48,987 nt of DNA from contig JBBHKE010000161.1 in assembly GCA_037447655.1 (NCBI GenBank), positions 1 to 48,987 on the forward strand. The letters are read 5' to 3'. Below are positions 31,370 to 41,828 of this stretch, one piece after another; position 1 is the stretch's first letter, and each line of letters begins with the position of its first letter. The notes under the pieces were generated by a model that worked only from the letters and a program-made list of their open reading frames with translations, was not told the DNA's origin and did no database searches. Origin of the DNA: Zygnema cylindricum (taxonomy: Eukaryota > Streptophyta > Zygnematophyceae > Zygnematales > Zygnemataceae). Made by a program: the position numbers and the translations under genes.

Positions 31370-32548
31370 CCATTGGCCCCCTAGAGTATGGAGATCCAAA
31401 AGAAGTTAATCTAGATAGTGCCGACTCCAAGTTCATATAAACCCAAGTGACTGACCCCTTGACAGTCAAAACCCCAATATAAATTCACCCCTGTGAAATA
31501 ATACTATTTTTGTGCTCAGTTCCACTACAAAATGCAAAGTTAGAATATGAGATTTGGACACATTCACCCACTTTAACTTTCCCTTAGAATGCAGCCACCC
31601 TGGCCAAAAAAAAACCCTAAACGACTACACCCATGTGTAGCCTGGACTCCCTTGAGTCCGCAGCAAAAAGAATCATTGAAAATGGTCAAGTAAATTGATA
31701 GTTATTGCTGCCCAAAGTTAGCCATTTATACAAGGTGCTCTCTTAGAGAGAGGGTCCTATCTGCCAAATTTTTCTGAGTCCTATCTCACTCTAAAACTCA
31801 ATCTACTAAAGTATGGTTCCAATTAAAACACTGTGTCGTACAGAAAAGTACAGGTGCCGGTGTACTTTATGTACGGCCATAGTACGACATGGCCAAAATG
31901 TTGACACGTTTCATATCCGGATTCGTTTCCGTAATCCCCGGAGTTGCCGCAATCCAATGTAGTTTTGCCACGTGTCACTCAATGTGGCGATGATCGCAAA
32001 CCGCCAAAATCGTACCCCGCGATCTCGGCATCCTTCGCGGCCGTCTGATCAAATTTGGATTTCAATCGTGGCCGTCATAAATACTTGCGCGGTATTCTTT
32101 CCGGCGTCAAACAACTGCGCGGTATTTATTTCGTATCCGTACTGTACGTCGTACTTTACACAAATGTTTCTATGCAGTATGCATATTGTTCTCGTTAAAT
32201 GAATTAGTCTTATTGTAACTATTTAAATAAATATCATACCACATATACTCTATCATATAATTTAGACTATTTGGATAAGGTTACCGGCTACTGCGGATTT
32301 GACGTATGGCAGGTACCAGGATCAAATCTTGGCTCTGTCAAACTCCCTTTTAGAGAGAAAACCTTATAAAACAACTGCCTGTCTCTCTCTAGACAGCACA
32401 GGCAGCCATGGCTAACTCCTCCTCCAGTCTTCAGTGACTGCAACAAGTATGGAGACTTGAGTGAGGAGTTAGAGGCAGGCTGTCAATATCTATTATTTTG
32501 CTTTTTATTTTGCAATCTCTAGACCTAGAAAATACTTGAATTCCAACA
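31370..32548 (-). repeat. Inverted LTR 4 with leader, second copia family
   Basis: Read on the minus strand, it starts TGTTGGAATTCAAG at 32548. It carries a tRNA-like module (A box on the plus strand at 32263-32274, B box at 32319-32329), a TATA-like TGTATAAATGG near 31730 and the LTR end near 31601. It then continues into the leader down to a gag-like ATGGAGGTCTCAGAG near 31370. Gag itself is lost. Confidence 0.72.
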
Positions 32549-32759
32549 CACTTGGGACACGCGTCGTGACTTGAGAGAAATGCGTGAGTATGTCCTCCGT
32601 GGACGTACGGAAATTCGGCGGGACCACGGTACTTCTTGAAGTCACATCTATGGTGCCAAATCCTCTAATCGGATGGTTGACAACTGGCGCCAACAAATAC
32701 TGACGAGGCATGACTAGATCACTATCACTTTACGTTGTCGGAACTTCGGTGTAAATATT
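32549..32759. other. Unrecognised stretch beside inverted LTR 4
   Basis: A minus frame here (STVVPPNFRTSTEDILTHFS) runs into the LTR start. Its apparent copia-like YFLGLEI ending is formed by LTR sequence and is coincidental. No family is recognised. Confidence 0.35.
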
Positions 32760-33245
32760 TGGTAGAACAAAATTTTGTTTGTAGTGAATTAGTTGTTTAG
32801 TGTTGAGAATGTGATTTATGACATACCTTCAGTATACAGGTATACTCACATTATTTGTTGTGTTAGAATGTTAGATGTACGGCTGGAATGTCTCCGTACA
32901 GCTTAGTGTAGTTTCAGTGCATAGATGTAGGACTTAGTAAATTTTGATTCACTAGGAACAAATGATATGAAAAACTGCACACTCAGTTTTTATGAAAATT
33001 CACCTCTGAATATCTCATAGATCTGTGAGCAGAATTAAGTGAAATTTTTTGTGTGTGTTCCTTTGTATGATATCTACATTGTGGTATATTTGTAGGACTA
33101 TTGTTTCCCTGTATTGAAAGTTATTGTTTGTCAAAGTTGCTGTATTGCCATTGGTATTTGTGGAAGCTTCCTCTCTTGTTTTGTTCTACAATGACTACTA
33201 CTGCTGCTTCTTCTTCATCTTCAGTACCAGCAGTTGTCTCAGAAC
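32760..33245 (+). pseudogene. Copia leader and first gag codons
   Basis: A leader-like region with TCAGTATACAGGTATACTCA and GTACGGCTGGAATGTCTCCG precedes an ATG at 33191, reading TTTAASSSSSVPAVVSEQ. This is a Ser/Thr/Ala-rich start typical of copia gag. The frame then jumps directly into RNase H, so the element has lost nearly all of its gag-pol. Confidence 0.45.
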
Positions 33246-33546
33246 AACACTAATGTGGGTCAAGTCTTTGCTTGGTGAGCTTGGTCATCTTAAGAGTGGT
33301 GTCCCAAAATTGTTTTGTGATTTTCAGGCTACCATTGCCAATTTTGCCAATCCTAAACATCACTTTAAAGCCAAACACATGTACATTAGACTTAGCTTTG
33401 TTAGAGAGAAAGTAGAAAACAAGATAATCAGTTTGGAGTATGAACCAGATAGTGAAATGGTAGCAAATATGATGACCAAACTTGTGCCTTCTCCTAAACT
33501 AATTTTCTGCCAGGAGAAGTGTGGTCTTAAAATAAAGAGTGACTAG
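33246..33546 (+). pseudogene. Copia RNase H C-terminal remnant
   Basis: The frame reads WVKSLLGELGHLKSGVPKLF, FANPKHHFKAKHMYIRLSFV and REKVENKIISLEYEPD, then EMVANMMTKLVPSP. This is the end of copia RNase H (L..LL.ELG......CD....NP.fH.R.KHID...HF.RE, then VAD.LTKPL). A stop and a polypurine tract follow at once, as expected at the 3' end of pol. Confidence 0.88.
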
Positions 33547-33550
33547 AAAA

Positions 33551-34491
33551 TAGAGGGAGTGTAGAAATTAAAGGCTATTTTAGTATTTTCTAGGTTGTGT
33601 AAAATGCAGAAAAGAAGCAGAGGCAGTCTGCCTCTAACTCCTCTCTCCAGCTCCCACACTTGTTGCAGTCACTAAAAGTTGGAGAGGTAGATAAAGCCAT
33701 GGCCGCATATGCTATCCAGACGGGGACAAACATTGGATTGGTAGATTTACCAAAATAGTTATTGACGGACTCGGGATTTGAACCTGGTACCTACTCCCGT
33801 CAAAGCTGCCTGTAGCCGGTAGCCTTAGCCAATTAGACTAGAATCAAGGTTATATGATATATGGTTTGATAATTACATAAACATGTACACGTAGGCTATT
33901 TTATTTAACAGGATATTTGGACTTAAAATCATTTTGTAATATACAGCCTACGGAATATCCGAAACGGATACCGCGCAATTTGTTTCGAAGGCGAAACAAA
34001 TATCGCGCAAGTATTTATGACGGCTACGATTGAAATCCGTTTTAATCGGACGACCGCGAAGCATGCCGAGATCGTGGATTAGTTTTTCAGCGGTTTGCGG
34101 TCAACGTCACATCGAATGACACATGGCACAACCATATTCGAATACGGCATCTCCGGGGATTACAAGAACGAATCCAAAAATGACATGTGTCGACTTGTTG
34201 GCCATGTCGTACAATGGATGTACAGAAAGTACACTGGCACCTGTACCTTTCTGTACGATACAGTATTATGATTGGTGTCGTACTTCAGTAGATAGAGTTT
34301 TAGAGAGAGATAGGACTTAGAAAAATTTCATAGATTGGACCCTCTCTCCCAGAGAGCTTCTGTACAAAAGGTCAGCTTTGACCTTTCATAACTCACTGCT
34401 CCAGGGAGCAAATTCAGAGATTCTTTTTGCTATCGACTCAAGGGAGTCTTGACTTCACAAGGGTGAAGGTGGTATGAGTTTTTGTCTGTCA
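33551..34491 (+). repeat. Polypurine tract and LTR 2 (3' LTR), second copia family
   Basis: TAGAGGGAG (33551-33559) precedes TGTAGAAATTAAAGG at 33560. The LTR includes the antisense tRNA-like module (33605-33870), the AAACGGATACCGCGCAATTTG region, a TATA-like GTACAAAAGG at 34363 and the end TGTCTGTCA. The 33560 boundary is the best defined start of this LTR family because it follows the pol stop and the tract. Confidence 0.8.
33605..33870 (-). repeat. tRNA-like (SINE-like) module inside LTR 2, best preserved
   Basis: The minus strand has the A box TAGTCTAATTGG (33829-33840) and the B box GGTTCAAATCC (33774-33784), both close to the RNA polymerase III consensus. The body shares GTGACTGCAACAAGTGTGGG and AGAGGCAGACTGCCTCTG with the other copies. 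The T-arm cannot pair properly, so this is a derived module and not a tRNA gene. Confidence 0.65.
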
Positions 34492-34593
34492 GGGTGGTAG
34501 TTATTCTTGCTAAAACACAAAGGGATCAGGGTTATCCTAGAGGCTTTGTGTGAGCGTCCTACTCTGAGGACCTATAGAGTTCTCATAGTTACA

Positions 34594-35449
34594 TAGGGTT
34601 TGATAGTTATTTAAATAGTTTCAAGTAGAGATTTCGATTTAACTCGATTACGAGTTTATAGGGCATAGAAACAGTTGTACTTTAAGTACCGGACAAAACA
34701 AATAGTACAGACATTTGTTTCGACGGTTCGTGTTCAATGACGATATAAATCAGACAGCCGTCGTAAGCGCCAGCTTCGCGGAAAGGACAATTTGGCGGTT
34801 TGCGGAGGTTGCCACTCTGGATGACACGTGGCAGATTCACACAGGTTACGGAATCTTCGGAACGGAAGACAACAAATTCGGATTTGACAAATGTCGCATT
34901 ATGGTTGTGTCGTAAAATGTCCGTACAAAAAGTACTATGGCACCTATACTTTCTTGTACGGTACAGTCCTGTGATTGGTTAGTATTTCAGTACTAGGGGG
35001 TTTAGAGAGTTGTTTAGGACTTAGAATATTTTGGGTAGGTAGCCACCTTTCCCAGAGAGCATCTTGTATAAAAGGCTAACTTTGGCTAGCTATAACAAAC
35101 AACTCAGTTGGCCATTTTCAGTGAATCTTTTTGCTGCGAACTCAGGGGAGTCCACGCTACACAGAGGTGTAGTTCTTTAGAGTGTTTGCTTGTCAGGGTG
35201 GCTGCATTTCTAAGGGAAAGTCAAAGTGGGGAATGTTATCCAAAACTCATATTCTAACTTTGCATTATGTGGTGGAACTGAGCACACAGAAAGTCTTATT
35301 TCACATGGTTTAAGCTGTGATGGGGTGTTCATTGTCAAGGGGTCAATCATTTGGGTTTATATAAACTTGGATTCGACACTATTTAGATTAGCTTCTTTGG
35401 ACCTGCGAATTCTTTGTGGCAATGTAGCCCATAGAATTACAATAGTCTT
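34594..35449 (+). repeat. LTR 3 (5' truncated) with leader, second copia family
   Basis: Begins AGGGTTTGATAGTTATTTAA without the tRNA-like part, then follows LTR 1 closely, including TATAAAAG at 35067-35074. The LTR ends near 35195. The leader continues to GTGGCAATGTAGCCCATAG (gag start codon region), where the minus-strand hAT transposase begins. Confidence 0.75.
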
Positions 35450-37104
35450 CTTTAACATTCTGAGATTAGTGAAGACACATATGAGGTCATTAGCCCCTTT
35501 AGCCGTGAACCTATTTATTTTCTTTGAGTGAATATGGTCATATGTCGACCAATTCTGCTCATAGGAGCTGGCAGCTGAGCACTGTGCAAGTATTTTGACT
35601 GCTACCTTCTACAAGATAAGAGTGGCACACCCAAACTCTTGCCACCACTTCCATGATGGCATCTTCTTCACATTAGATATTGTCACTTCCCTACCAAAAA
35701 CTCCCTCAAATTCTCTATATTTTGACAACTCTAAGCTGGCATCTTCTTGCTCCTCTATATTTGGAAGTATCCTCTCCAACATTGTCTGAAAACCCTCCAT
35801 AAATGTCGAGTTGGCACGTTGCCCATATGCATGACTTTGATACTCCGGATCGAGTACAAAGCCGACTGCATAAATGGGGGCTATGCGCCATCTTCCACCT
35901 CGCCAACCATGATGTCTTCAACCCTTCCAAAATTTGAATGCCCTCGTGAATATTATCTCCTCTTGCGCAAGCTAAATTATTTTCAAAAACTGTCAAATGG
36001 CGTAAATACCGTGGTAAACATTCCCCACATTTGGACCACCTCTATCGCATTCCCTTATCAACCGCACAACATGTTCCATAATTGACATGACCTCTGTCAC
36101 TCTAATCCAAAACTCCGTGCTCAGAATGTAGCACCTAATTTTAGCCCCCTCTATCATGTACATAGGCTTGCCCACCCATTCCTTGAATTTGTCATCGAAC
36201 ATGAACTGCTCCAAACTCTCGTTAACATCTAATATCACGTGGAGCATAATAAAATTTATAGCAAACCCAATGTCTCTAGGTTTTAGAAGCCGAAGTTTAG
36301 AAATTTTATTAAACATGGCTACACTCATGCTATTATTAGTGATGAATCTCAGAATTTCTTTTGCCTCTCGGACATGTTTGGAGATAAAGGTCAACCTACT
36401 TCAAACTTCCAACATCAAGTCCAGTACATATGCAGCGCATGGCGTCCACGTGATAGAAGGGTGCTTTGCCAAGAGCAACGATGCTGCAGCCTTGTTCACT
36501 GGGGCAAAATCGGTAACAATCTGCACCTCATTCTCCACCCCTACCGCAAGTATTCCCTTTTCCAACACCGCACAAATGTAGTCGGCGTCCTTCGTTCGTC
36601 CACTAGTGTCCTCTGCCGTCAAAAACATGTCACTTTTTGGGGTGACAACTAGAATATTTAGCAAAGGATTGTCCACCCGTTTGATGTGATTGTGGCACCG
36701 GTGACTTCAATGGTTTTCACATAACTTGACAAATTCTTCTTCACATTTGCCTCGGTCTCTAATAGGAGACGATTCCTCATTGCATTACGGATTGATAACT
36801 TGTAATTCACACCTACATCACCAGTCTTCTTCACCATTGCCTTGATATACGGGTCATCTAAAAGTCTGAACAACAATCCATTGGCATAAAAAGCCGCGGC
36901 CCAAGCTAAATCTACCTCTTTCTTGTTTTGCATGCTGAATGCACTTTGTATTTTCGTCTGAACAACTCTTGCTTTGGTCTTGAGAGTCAGTGGAAAACTG
37001 CATGTGAGTTCATCCAGGTCACAGAGTACACGTTTCTTAGAGGAATTAGTCGATTTTCCTTTGTCAACGGCCTGTGCAAGATCTAATCCCCCCACACTTG
37101 ACAT
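35450..37104 (-). pseudogene. hAT-superfamily transposase (DUF659 / hATC type), broken
   Basis: Successive minus-strand frames follow a plant DUF659 hAT transposase: AAAFYANGLLFRLLDDPYIK, a TNGWTI motif, NILVVTPKSDMFLTAEDTSG, VQIVTDFAPVNKAAASLLLA and SITWTPCAAYVLDLMLE (the WTPCAAH.L.L block, with H changed to Y). Then come AKEILRFITNNS, the LLKPRDIGFAINF block, KMPSWKWWQEFG and SAASSYEQNWS. The last is the hATC dimerisation motif (SS..ERNWS). Frameshifts and stops make it inactive, and the N-terminal BED zinc finger is missing. The C-terminal frame happens to run on into copia leader sequence. Whether it mobilised any of the hAT MITEs here is unknown. Confidence 0.87.
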
Positions 37105-37189
37105 TTCCAGTGAGATGATTTCTGATCATACTTACTTGGTGATAAATTCGAAATTAGAGTAAATACAAACACATAATCTGTTGGCTATT

Positions 37190-38184
37190 ATAATCCCACT
37201 GTCTGGAGCCTTCACGTGGTCATGAAACTATGTGACCTCCATTGGTCCACAGAATGTCCAGCTTATATGAAGCCTCTAGGATAATATTTGCAATTTTGAC
37301 TTTGGCAATGAATAAGTGCCACCCTGGCACGCAAAAACTCTGACCGACTACACCCCTGTGTAGCTTGGACTCCCCTGAGTCCGCAGCAAAAAGAATCACT
37401 GAAATTGCTCACTTGAGCATTAAGTTATGGCTGACCAAAGTTGGTCCATAAATACAGGTGCACTCTGGGAGAGAGGCTGAAAAACCAAAAATATTCTAAG
37501 TCCTAAGCTACCTCTCTAAACCTATTACTAAGGTACTAGACCAATCATATGACTGTAAAGTACAAGAAGGTTCAGGTACCGCTGTACTTCTTGTACGGCC
37601 ATAGTACGGCATGGTTGGTCCGCTGACGCGTGTCAGTTCCAGAGCCGTGTTGCTCCTCCCGTAATATCCGCTGTCCAACCATATGTTGCCACGTGTCATC
37701 CGCCGACATCTAGTCCGCAAACCGCCAAACTTCTATTCCGGCATTCCGGCTCCACTGTGAGCCGTTCGATCAGATCCGGACATTTGATTTTGTCCGTCGA
37801 AATTACATGTCGATTCAGATATTTCGTGCGGTCCGATTTCGTGCGAACAGGTATGTCGCGTAATTTGTTTAGAAAGGAATATCCGGTGCCGTATGTCTTT
37901 AAATAAATATCCCGTCGTATACGTGTATCGTTCTCTAAGACCTGTTGGACAAGGCGCACGTCTATTTTGTATCGGGACACCCAAAGGTCTTTGGAACAAC
38001 TCCCAAAGCTGATAGCCTATGTTTTACAAAAAACATTATTAGTGATTTGTCTGTCTCTTTAGCTGCTAGAGGCAGCCATGGCTGCCTGCAGGCCCTCAGT
38101 GACTGCAGGTCCTCAGTGACTACGACAAGTATGAGGGCTGCAGTAAGGTCACAAGAGAGACTACAAAATACCTCTTTTTCAACA
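37190..38184 (-). repeat. Inverted LTR 5 with leader, second copia family
   Basis: On the minus strand it starts TGTTGAAAAAGAGG at 38184. It contains the SINE-like body (38045-38165, GGCAGCCATGGCTGCCTGCAG) and a degenerate A box near 37937, and ends near 37325. The leader continues to an ATGGAGGTCACATAG gag-start remnant near 37240. With LTR 3 it brackets the hAT transposase in inverted orientation. Confidence 0.72.
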
Positions 38185-38686
38185 GTTCCCACTCATCTCC
38201 TCAAACTCTAGGCATGGCTGCTTTTTTGGAGGTTCGTGACTTCTTCGTCAACGGCTTCAACGACAGTTTACTAACTACTGCCGTGGTGTTGGTAATGGCG
38301 TCTTCCTTGAATTTTTGCTTTCAACTGTTGAAGTATTTATGGCGGCTTTTTTTTCGAAAATTTAAAGAAGACGCCCGTACACGCTCAAATAGTGTGACGC
38401 CGCAACGTCTCTTTTTGGAAATGTCCGTAGACGTGACGATAAATTTCCGTACATTTCTAAGTACATTCTGATCAGTTTACCGAACAGAAAGTACCGATAC
38501 GTGCATTGAATCTTTTCGTCAATTCCTGTAAATATTCGTTCTGTTATTGTAATTTGTCTATAGGTTTCCGTATTTTTTGAGTTTTAGTTTACGGTAGACA
38601 TTTATTTGCGATTTTTTGAAAAGTCACGTACAATACGTAGAAACTGAAAAAAATGAAAAAATCGCGCGTATTGAACAACTAGGCTT
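38185..38686. other. No gene recognised
   Basis: A plus frame at 38214-38471 (FVNGFNDSLLTTAVVLVM) has one hydrophobic stretch but no known family. A CGTACAATACGTAGAAACTG block is shared with 27100. Confidence 0.35.
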
Positions 38687-38960
38687 ATAAATAACCCGTC
38701 AATTCGCTCCCATTGGCCGACTATTTATTGTACTTGGCGGAATGACGGAATTGTGACATTCGGGGTCCGTCTCTTTCGCGGCCGCCTCACCGCCAGCAGC
38801 TTACCTAGGAAGTTCCGCCCTCGCAGCGTCTACCGTCATTTCTCGGTGGACGACACACGGTCGCGAAAGACGTCGAGGGTTAGTTCCCGCTACAATAATA
38901 GGATCCACACTAGTCATAGATCGGACAAAAACTCAAATTTGCTCAATGGGAAAGCGAAAT
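38687..38960 (+). promoter_or_regulatory. GC-rich promoter-like segment with conserved small ORF, right arm
   Basis: CTTATAAATAACCCG (TATA-like) is followed by CCATTGGCCGAC (CCAAT-type) and then a frame containing MTFGVRLFRGRLTASSL and HFSVDDTRSRK. The frame is kept in the left arm (7591-7845). The spacing from the TATA-like box to the frame start, about 65 bases, would suit a transcription unit. Promoter function is inferred only from these motifs. Confidence 0.45.
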
Positions 38961-39133
38961 TGAAGTCAAATAAAACATCTTCAGCTCACATTACATACAT
39001 TGAATGGTCATAAACAGTTAAACACAACATGGAGACAAGATATTCGCAATTTGAATCTAAGTTAAAACACGAATACGCAAACGACACATTGCATAATAAG
39101 GACCGACCAAAAAGTCAAAAACGAACTACAGTA

Positions 39134-39691
39134 CACCGCCAATCGCTATTAGCGTAGAAGTTTCTTTAGCGTATATGAATAATTACCGTGGTTTACGCTA
39201 ATTAAGAATGTGAAAATTTTGAAAAAAAACATACATTCTAATTGTTTAATAATTATAATTTGGGTCTTTGAAAAAAATAATTGCCGGTCGCAAACATGCT
39301 TACACTAATATAGGTATCTGTACAAAATCTGACCAATCGTACACAAATCGGACGTTCACACAGTCGAAACGTGGTTGTTGGACGAATAAATGCGAACGTG
39401 ATATTTGACAACCCGATTTGATCCCCTTTTTAGACCGCACATTCTCATGCGTCCGCGGCTACTAAAAAAAATGAATTGTACTTTTTCACTTGAAAAAGTA
39501 CGTTTTTGTACGGTTTGACTCTGACCTTACACCACACTATTTAAAATATGACGTACTTCCGTTTTGTACGGTACTAAAAATTAACCCTAAATAGAGTAAA
39601 GAAAAAAATAGAATGAACTACGCTAATGGAGAATAAAAAAAAAAAAGCGGGACGGAATTAGCGTACACTACGCTAATAGCGATTGGTGGTG
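39134..39691. mobile_element. Mariner-like MITE private to the right arm
   Basis: The ends are CACCGCCAATCGCTATTAGCG and CGCTAATAGCGATTGGTGGTG, with TA at 39132-39133 and 39692-39693. The left arm has one TA at 7374-7375 within CGAACTACAG-TA-CAGTA (read on the minus strand), a clean empty site. It is 558 bases, non-coding, and the only complete copy of the subtype truncated at 7866. Confidence 0.9.
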
Positions 39692-39893
39692 TACAGTACG
39701 AGACCTGTACTGAGGAAAATACTTACTAAAAGTCCGGACGGAACAAAAGTCGCACGAAAACAAAACGGAAAAAAACAATACACACGAAACACACAAATGA
39801 AACAAAATGAATGACGTGACGCGCGACCAAATAAACCACACTGCTGTACCTACGAACAAACATAAAAACTATACCGCCTATCGTTTTTATCTT

Positions 39894-40398
39894 TAAAAAC
39901 ACTTGTCATGACTTTTTTTGAGCCAAAATCATAAACTGGTGTTATCAACATTAAAATAGAACTACCACTTACCTATATAATTTCCATTCAGTGCAAGCCA
40001 CTCTATTTCTGTTCGGAAAAATGGATGTCATATATGACAAGCCTGTCTTCTTACAAAACGTCCTTCTGAAAATCTACCTTTGTGACATTCCACTTTTACA
40101 ACGCTAAATGTCATTCACGTGTTGATTAAATTTATAAAGTTGTTAGTCTTTGTAAGTAACGTTAATATTTTAAAGTAATGAAGAAGAATGCTTATTATGA
40201 ATCATAAAATCGCGTAAAAAAGCTTAATTTTTTTTCAAGTTTTACTTTATCGTAATACTATATATTTATTTACATATCGGTGAAAGCATTTTTTTCGTCA
40301 CGGACCGATATATGGAGGTCGTTTACCGTTCGATAATCAAAAATATCGGTTATTGAAATTATCACAATATGAAATTTGGCGATCCACAACACTAGTTG
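39894..40398. repeat. Short AT-rich repeat, right-arm copy
   Basis: It runs from ACACTTGTCATGACTTTTTT to GGCGATCCACAACACTA, the inverted equivalent of 6629-7138. It lacks the short tandem duplication of the left copy. Confidence 0.55.
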
Positions 40399-40839
40399 AA
40401 ACATTGATATTGATATCAAACATTGCAAACTACTTTGAGCAGTACTTGTTCTCCCCTTGTTTGTTTTTAGCGGTAGAGGCTAAAGTACAAGTTCCTCCAT
40501 TCCTTCCCTCACTCATGGGTGCGAGAACATGTCTCTGATAAGGAAGTCGCCGTTGATTTGAAAAAAATCTTGAGGCGCTCCTTTCGACGGAAGTAAGTGT
40601 TTGCCTCCGCTTTTGTTTGGGGCCATGAGTCGAAGCTTCCCTTGCTGATACAACAATTTCGACCTCGCTCACTTTGTCTTCTCCACAACTTTTTTTGCGA
40701 CTCAAGCTAACCCCATTGCATTTGTGGTGAAACTACGGGTGCGGAGGGTGTCTATTTGTCGTGCTGCTCACACGGTAGGGAACGAACAACAACAAATAAT
40801 ATGGTTTGAGATGCAATGAAGCGAGTCAAATAGTCTAAA

Positions 40840-41400
40840 TAAGTTGTTGATCTAAAGGTGTTCGCACCCTTGAGTGGATCTTGTGCTTTTGCACGGAGGA
40901 AAATAAAACATATGTGTTAGATTATAGCACGATTGCCTCACCTTTGAACAAACTTTCCAAAAATGTGGTTCCCTTTGTATTGGGACCTGCGAAAATTTTG
41001 ACTTTCCAACAGCCAAAAGCTCCTCTTGCTAGTGCACTAATTCTTCGTCATCTTGACCACAAGCTACCTCTATCTAGAAATGAATTTTAACAAGGCCGAA
41101 ATTTATGCGATTTTAATTGTAGAGAATAAATGGGGAGGAATTTGTTGTAACATATTAGAGGTCGAGCATGTAGGGAATAAACGAGGAGGAATACGTAATA
41201 GTATGCTTAAGTAGGGGCAATAATTGTGTTGAGACTAACTATGGTGGTTATGCAAAAGGATGCTTAGCGGTAGTCTATGGCATTGTCAATCATCTTCATA
41301 AAAAGCTAGAGTCATAGTACATTGTGTTTATGAAAAACATCTTATCTGTTTAATGGATCATTGATAGGACTTGTCAAAAAATTGAGGGAGCATTCACCGT
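40840..41400 (+). pseudogene. Ty3/gypsy RT/RNase H fragment, right arm
   Basis: The frame reads VLDYSTIASPLNKLSKNVVP, LTFQQPKAPLASALILRHLD and, near 41234, NYGGYAKGCLAVVYGI then VNHLHKK. It is better preserved than the left copy: the RT-to-RNase H stretch at 40881-41090 is open for about 70 codons. Later stops make it inactive. Confidence 0.8.
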
Positions 41401-41459
41401 ATCATACAAAATATTTGCAATGTCACCAGCATACACACTGGTCGACGCAATACATATGT

Positions 41460-41828
41460 TTTATTTCAAAGTTTTTCTTACAAATGTCTTACTCCTCCGA
41501 AAGCTCTACTTTCTAACTTAGGCTCAAACTACAACAACATAGAATGCGGGACACGGAAGAATGTTCCCCACGAACACTCCAGAATAAAGTCAGACGTGTA
41601 CACACAAACATCTCACTAGACCAAAACACATCTCACTAGACCAAAACAATGAGTTGGACCAAAAGCACAGTACCATGCAACACTATGTACGTAGACGAAA
41701 CTAAACGTACATACAATAAACAAATGAACCGAACAGACAAGACTAATGCCAGCATATACAAAACTGATGCCCGTGTGGTCGGTCGAGGTAACGATTCTCA
41801 CAATGTTCGCTAACATTCCCCCTCTTAT
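41460..41828 (-). repeat. 3' LTR and polypurine tract of the right-arm copia element
   Basis: On the minus strand the tract AAGAGGGGGAA is followed by TGTTAGCGAACATTGTGAG, starting at 41815. The LTR end, near GAATGCTCCCTC, abuts the plus-strand gypsy fragment, as in the left arm. Confidence 0.75.

Noticed and set aside
32505-32711. Copia RT motif (YFLGLEI) in a minus-strand frame
   Set aside because: The motif is encoded by the first bases of the inverted LTR (TATTTTCTAGG block shared with LTR 2), so the resemblance is coincidental.
35450-35530. Extended C-terminus of the hAT transposase (minus strand)
   Set aside because: The last 20-odd codons are made of copia leader sequence shared with LTR 1, so the true C-terminus is lost or ends earlier.
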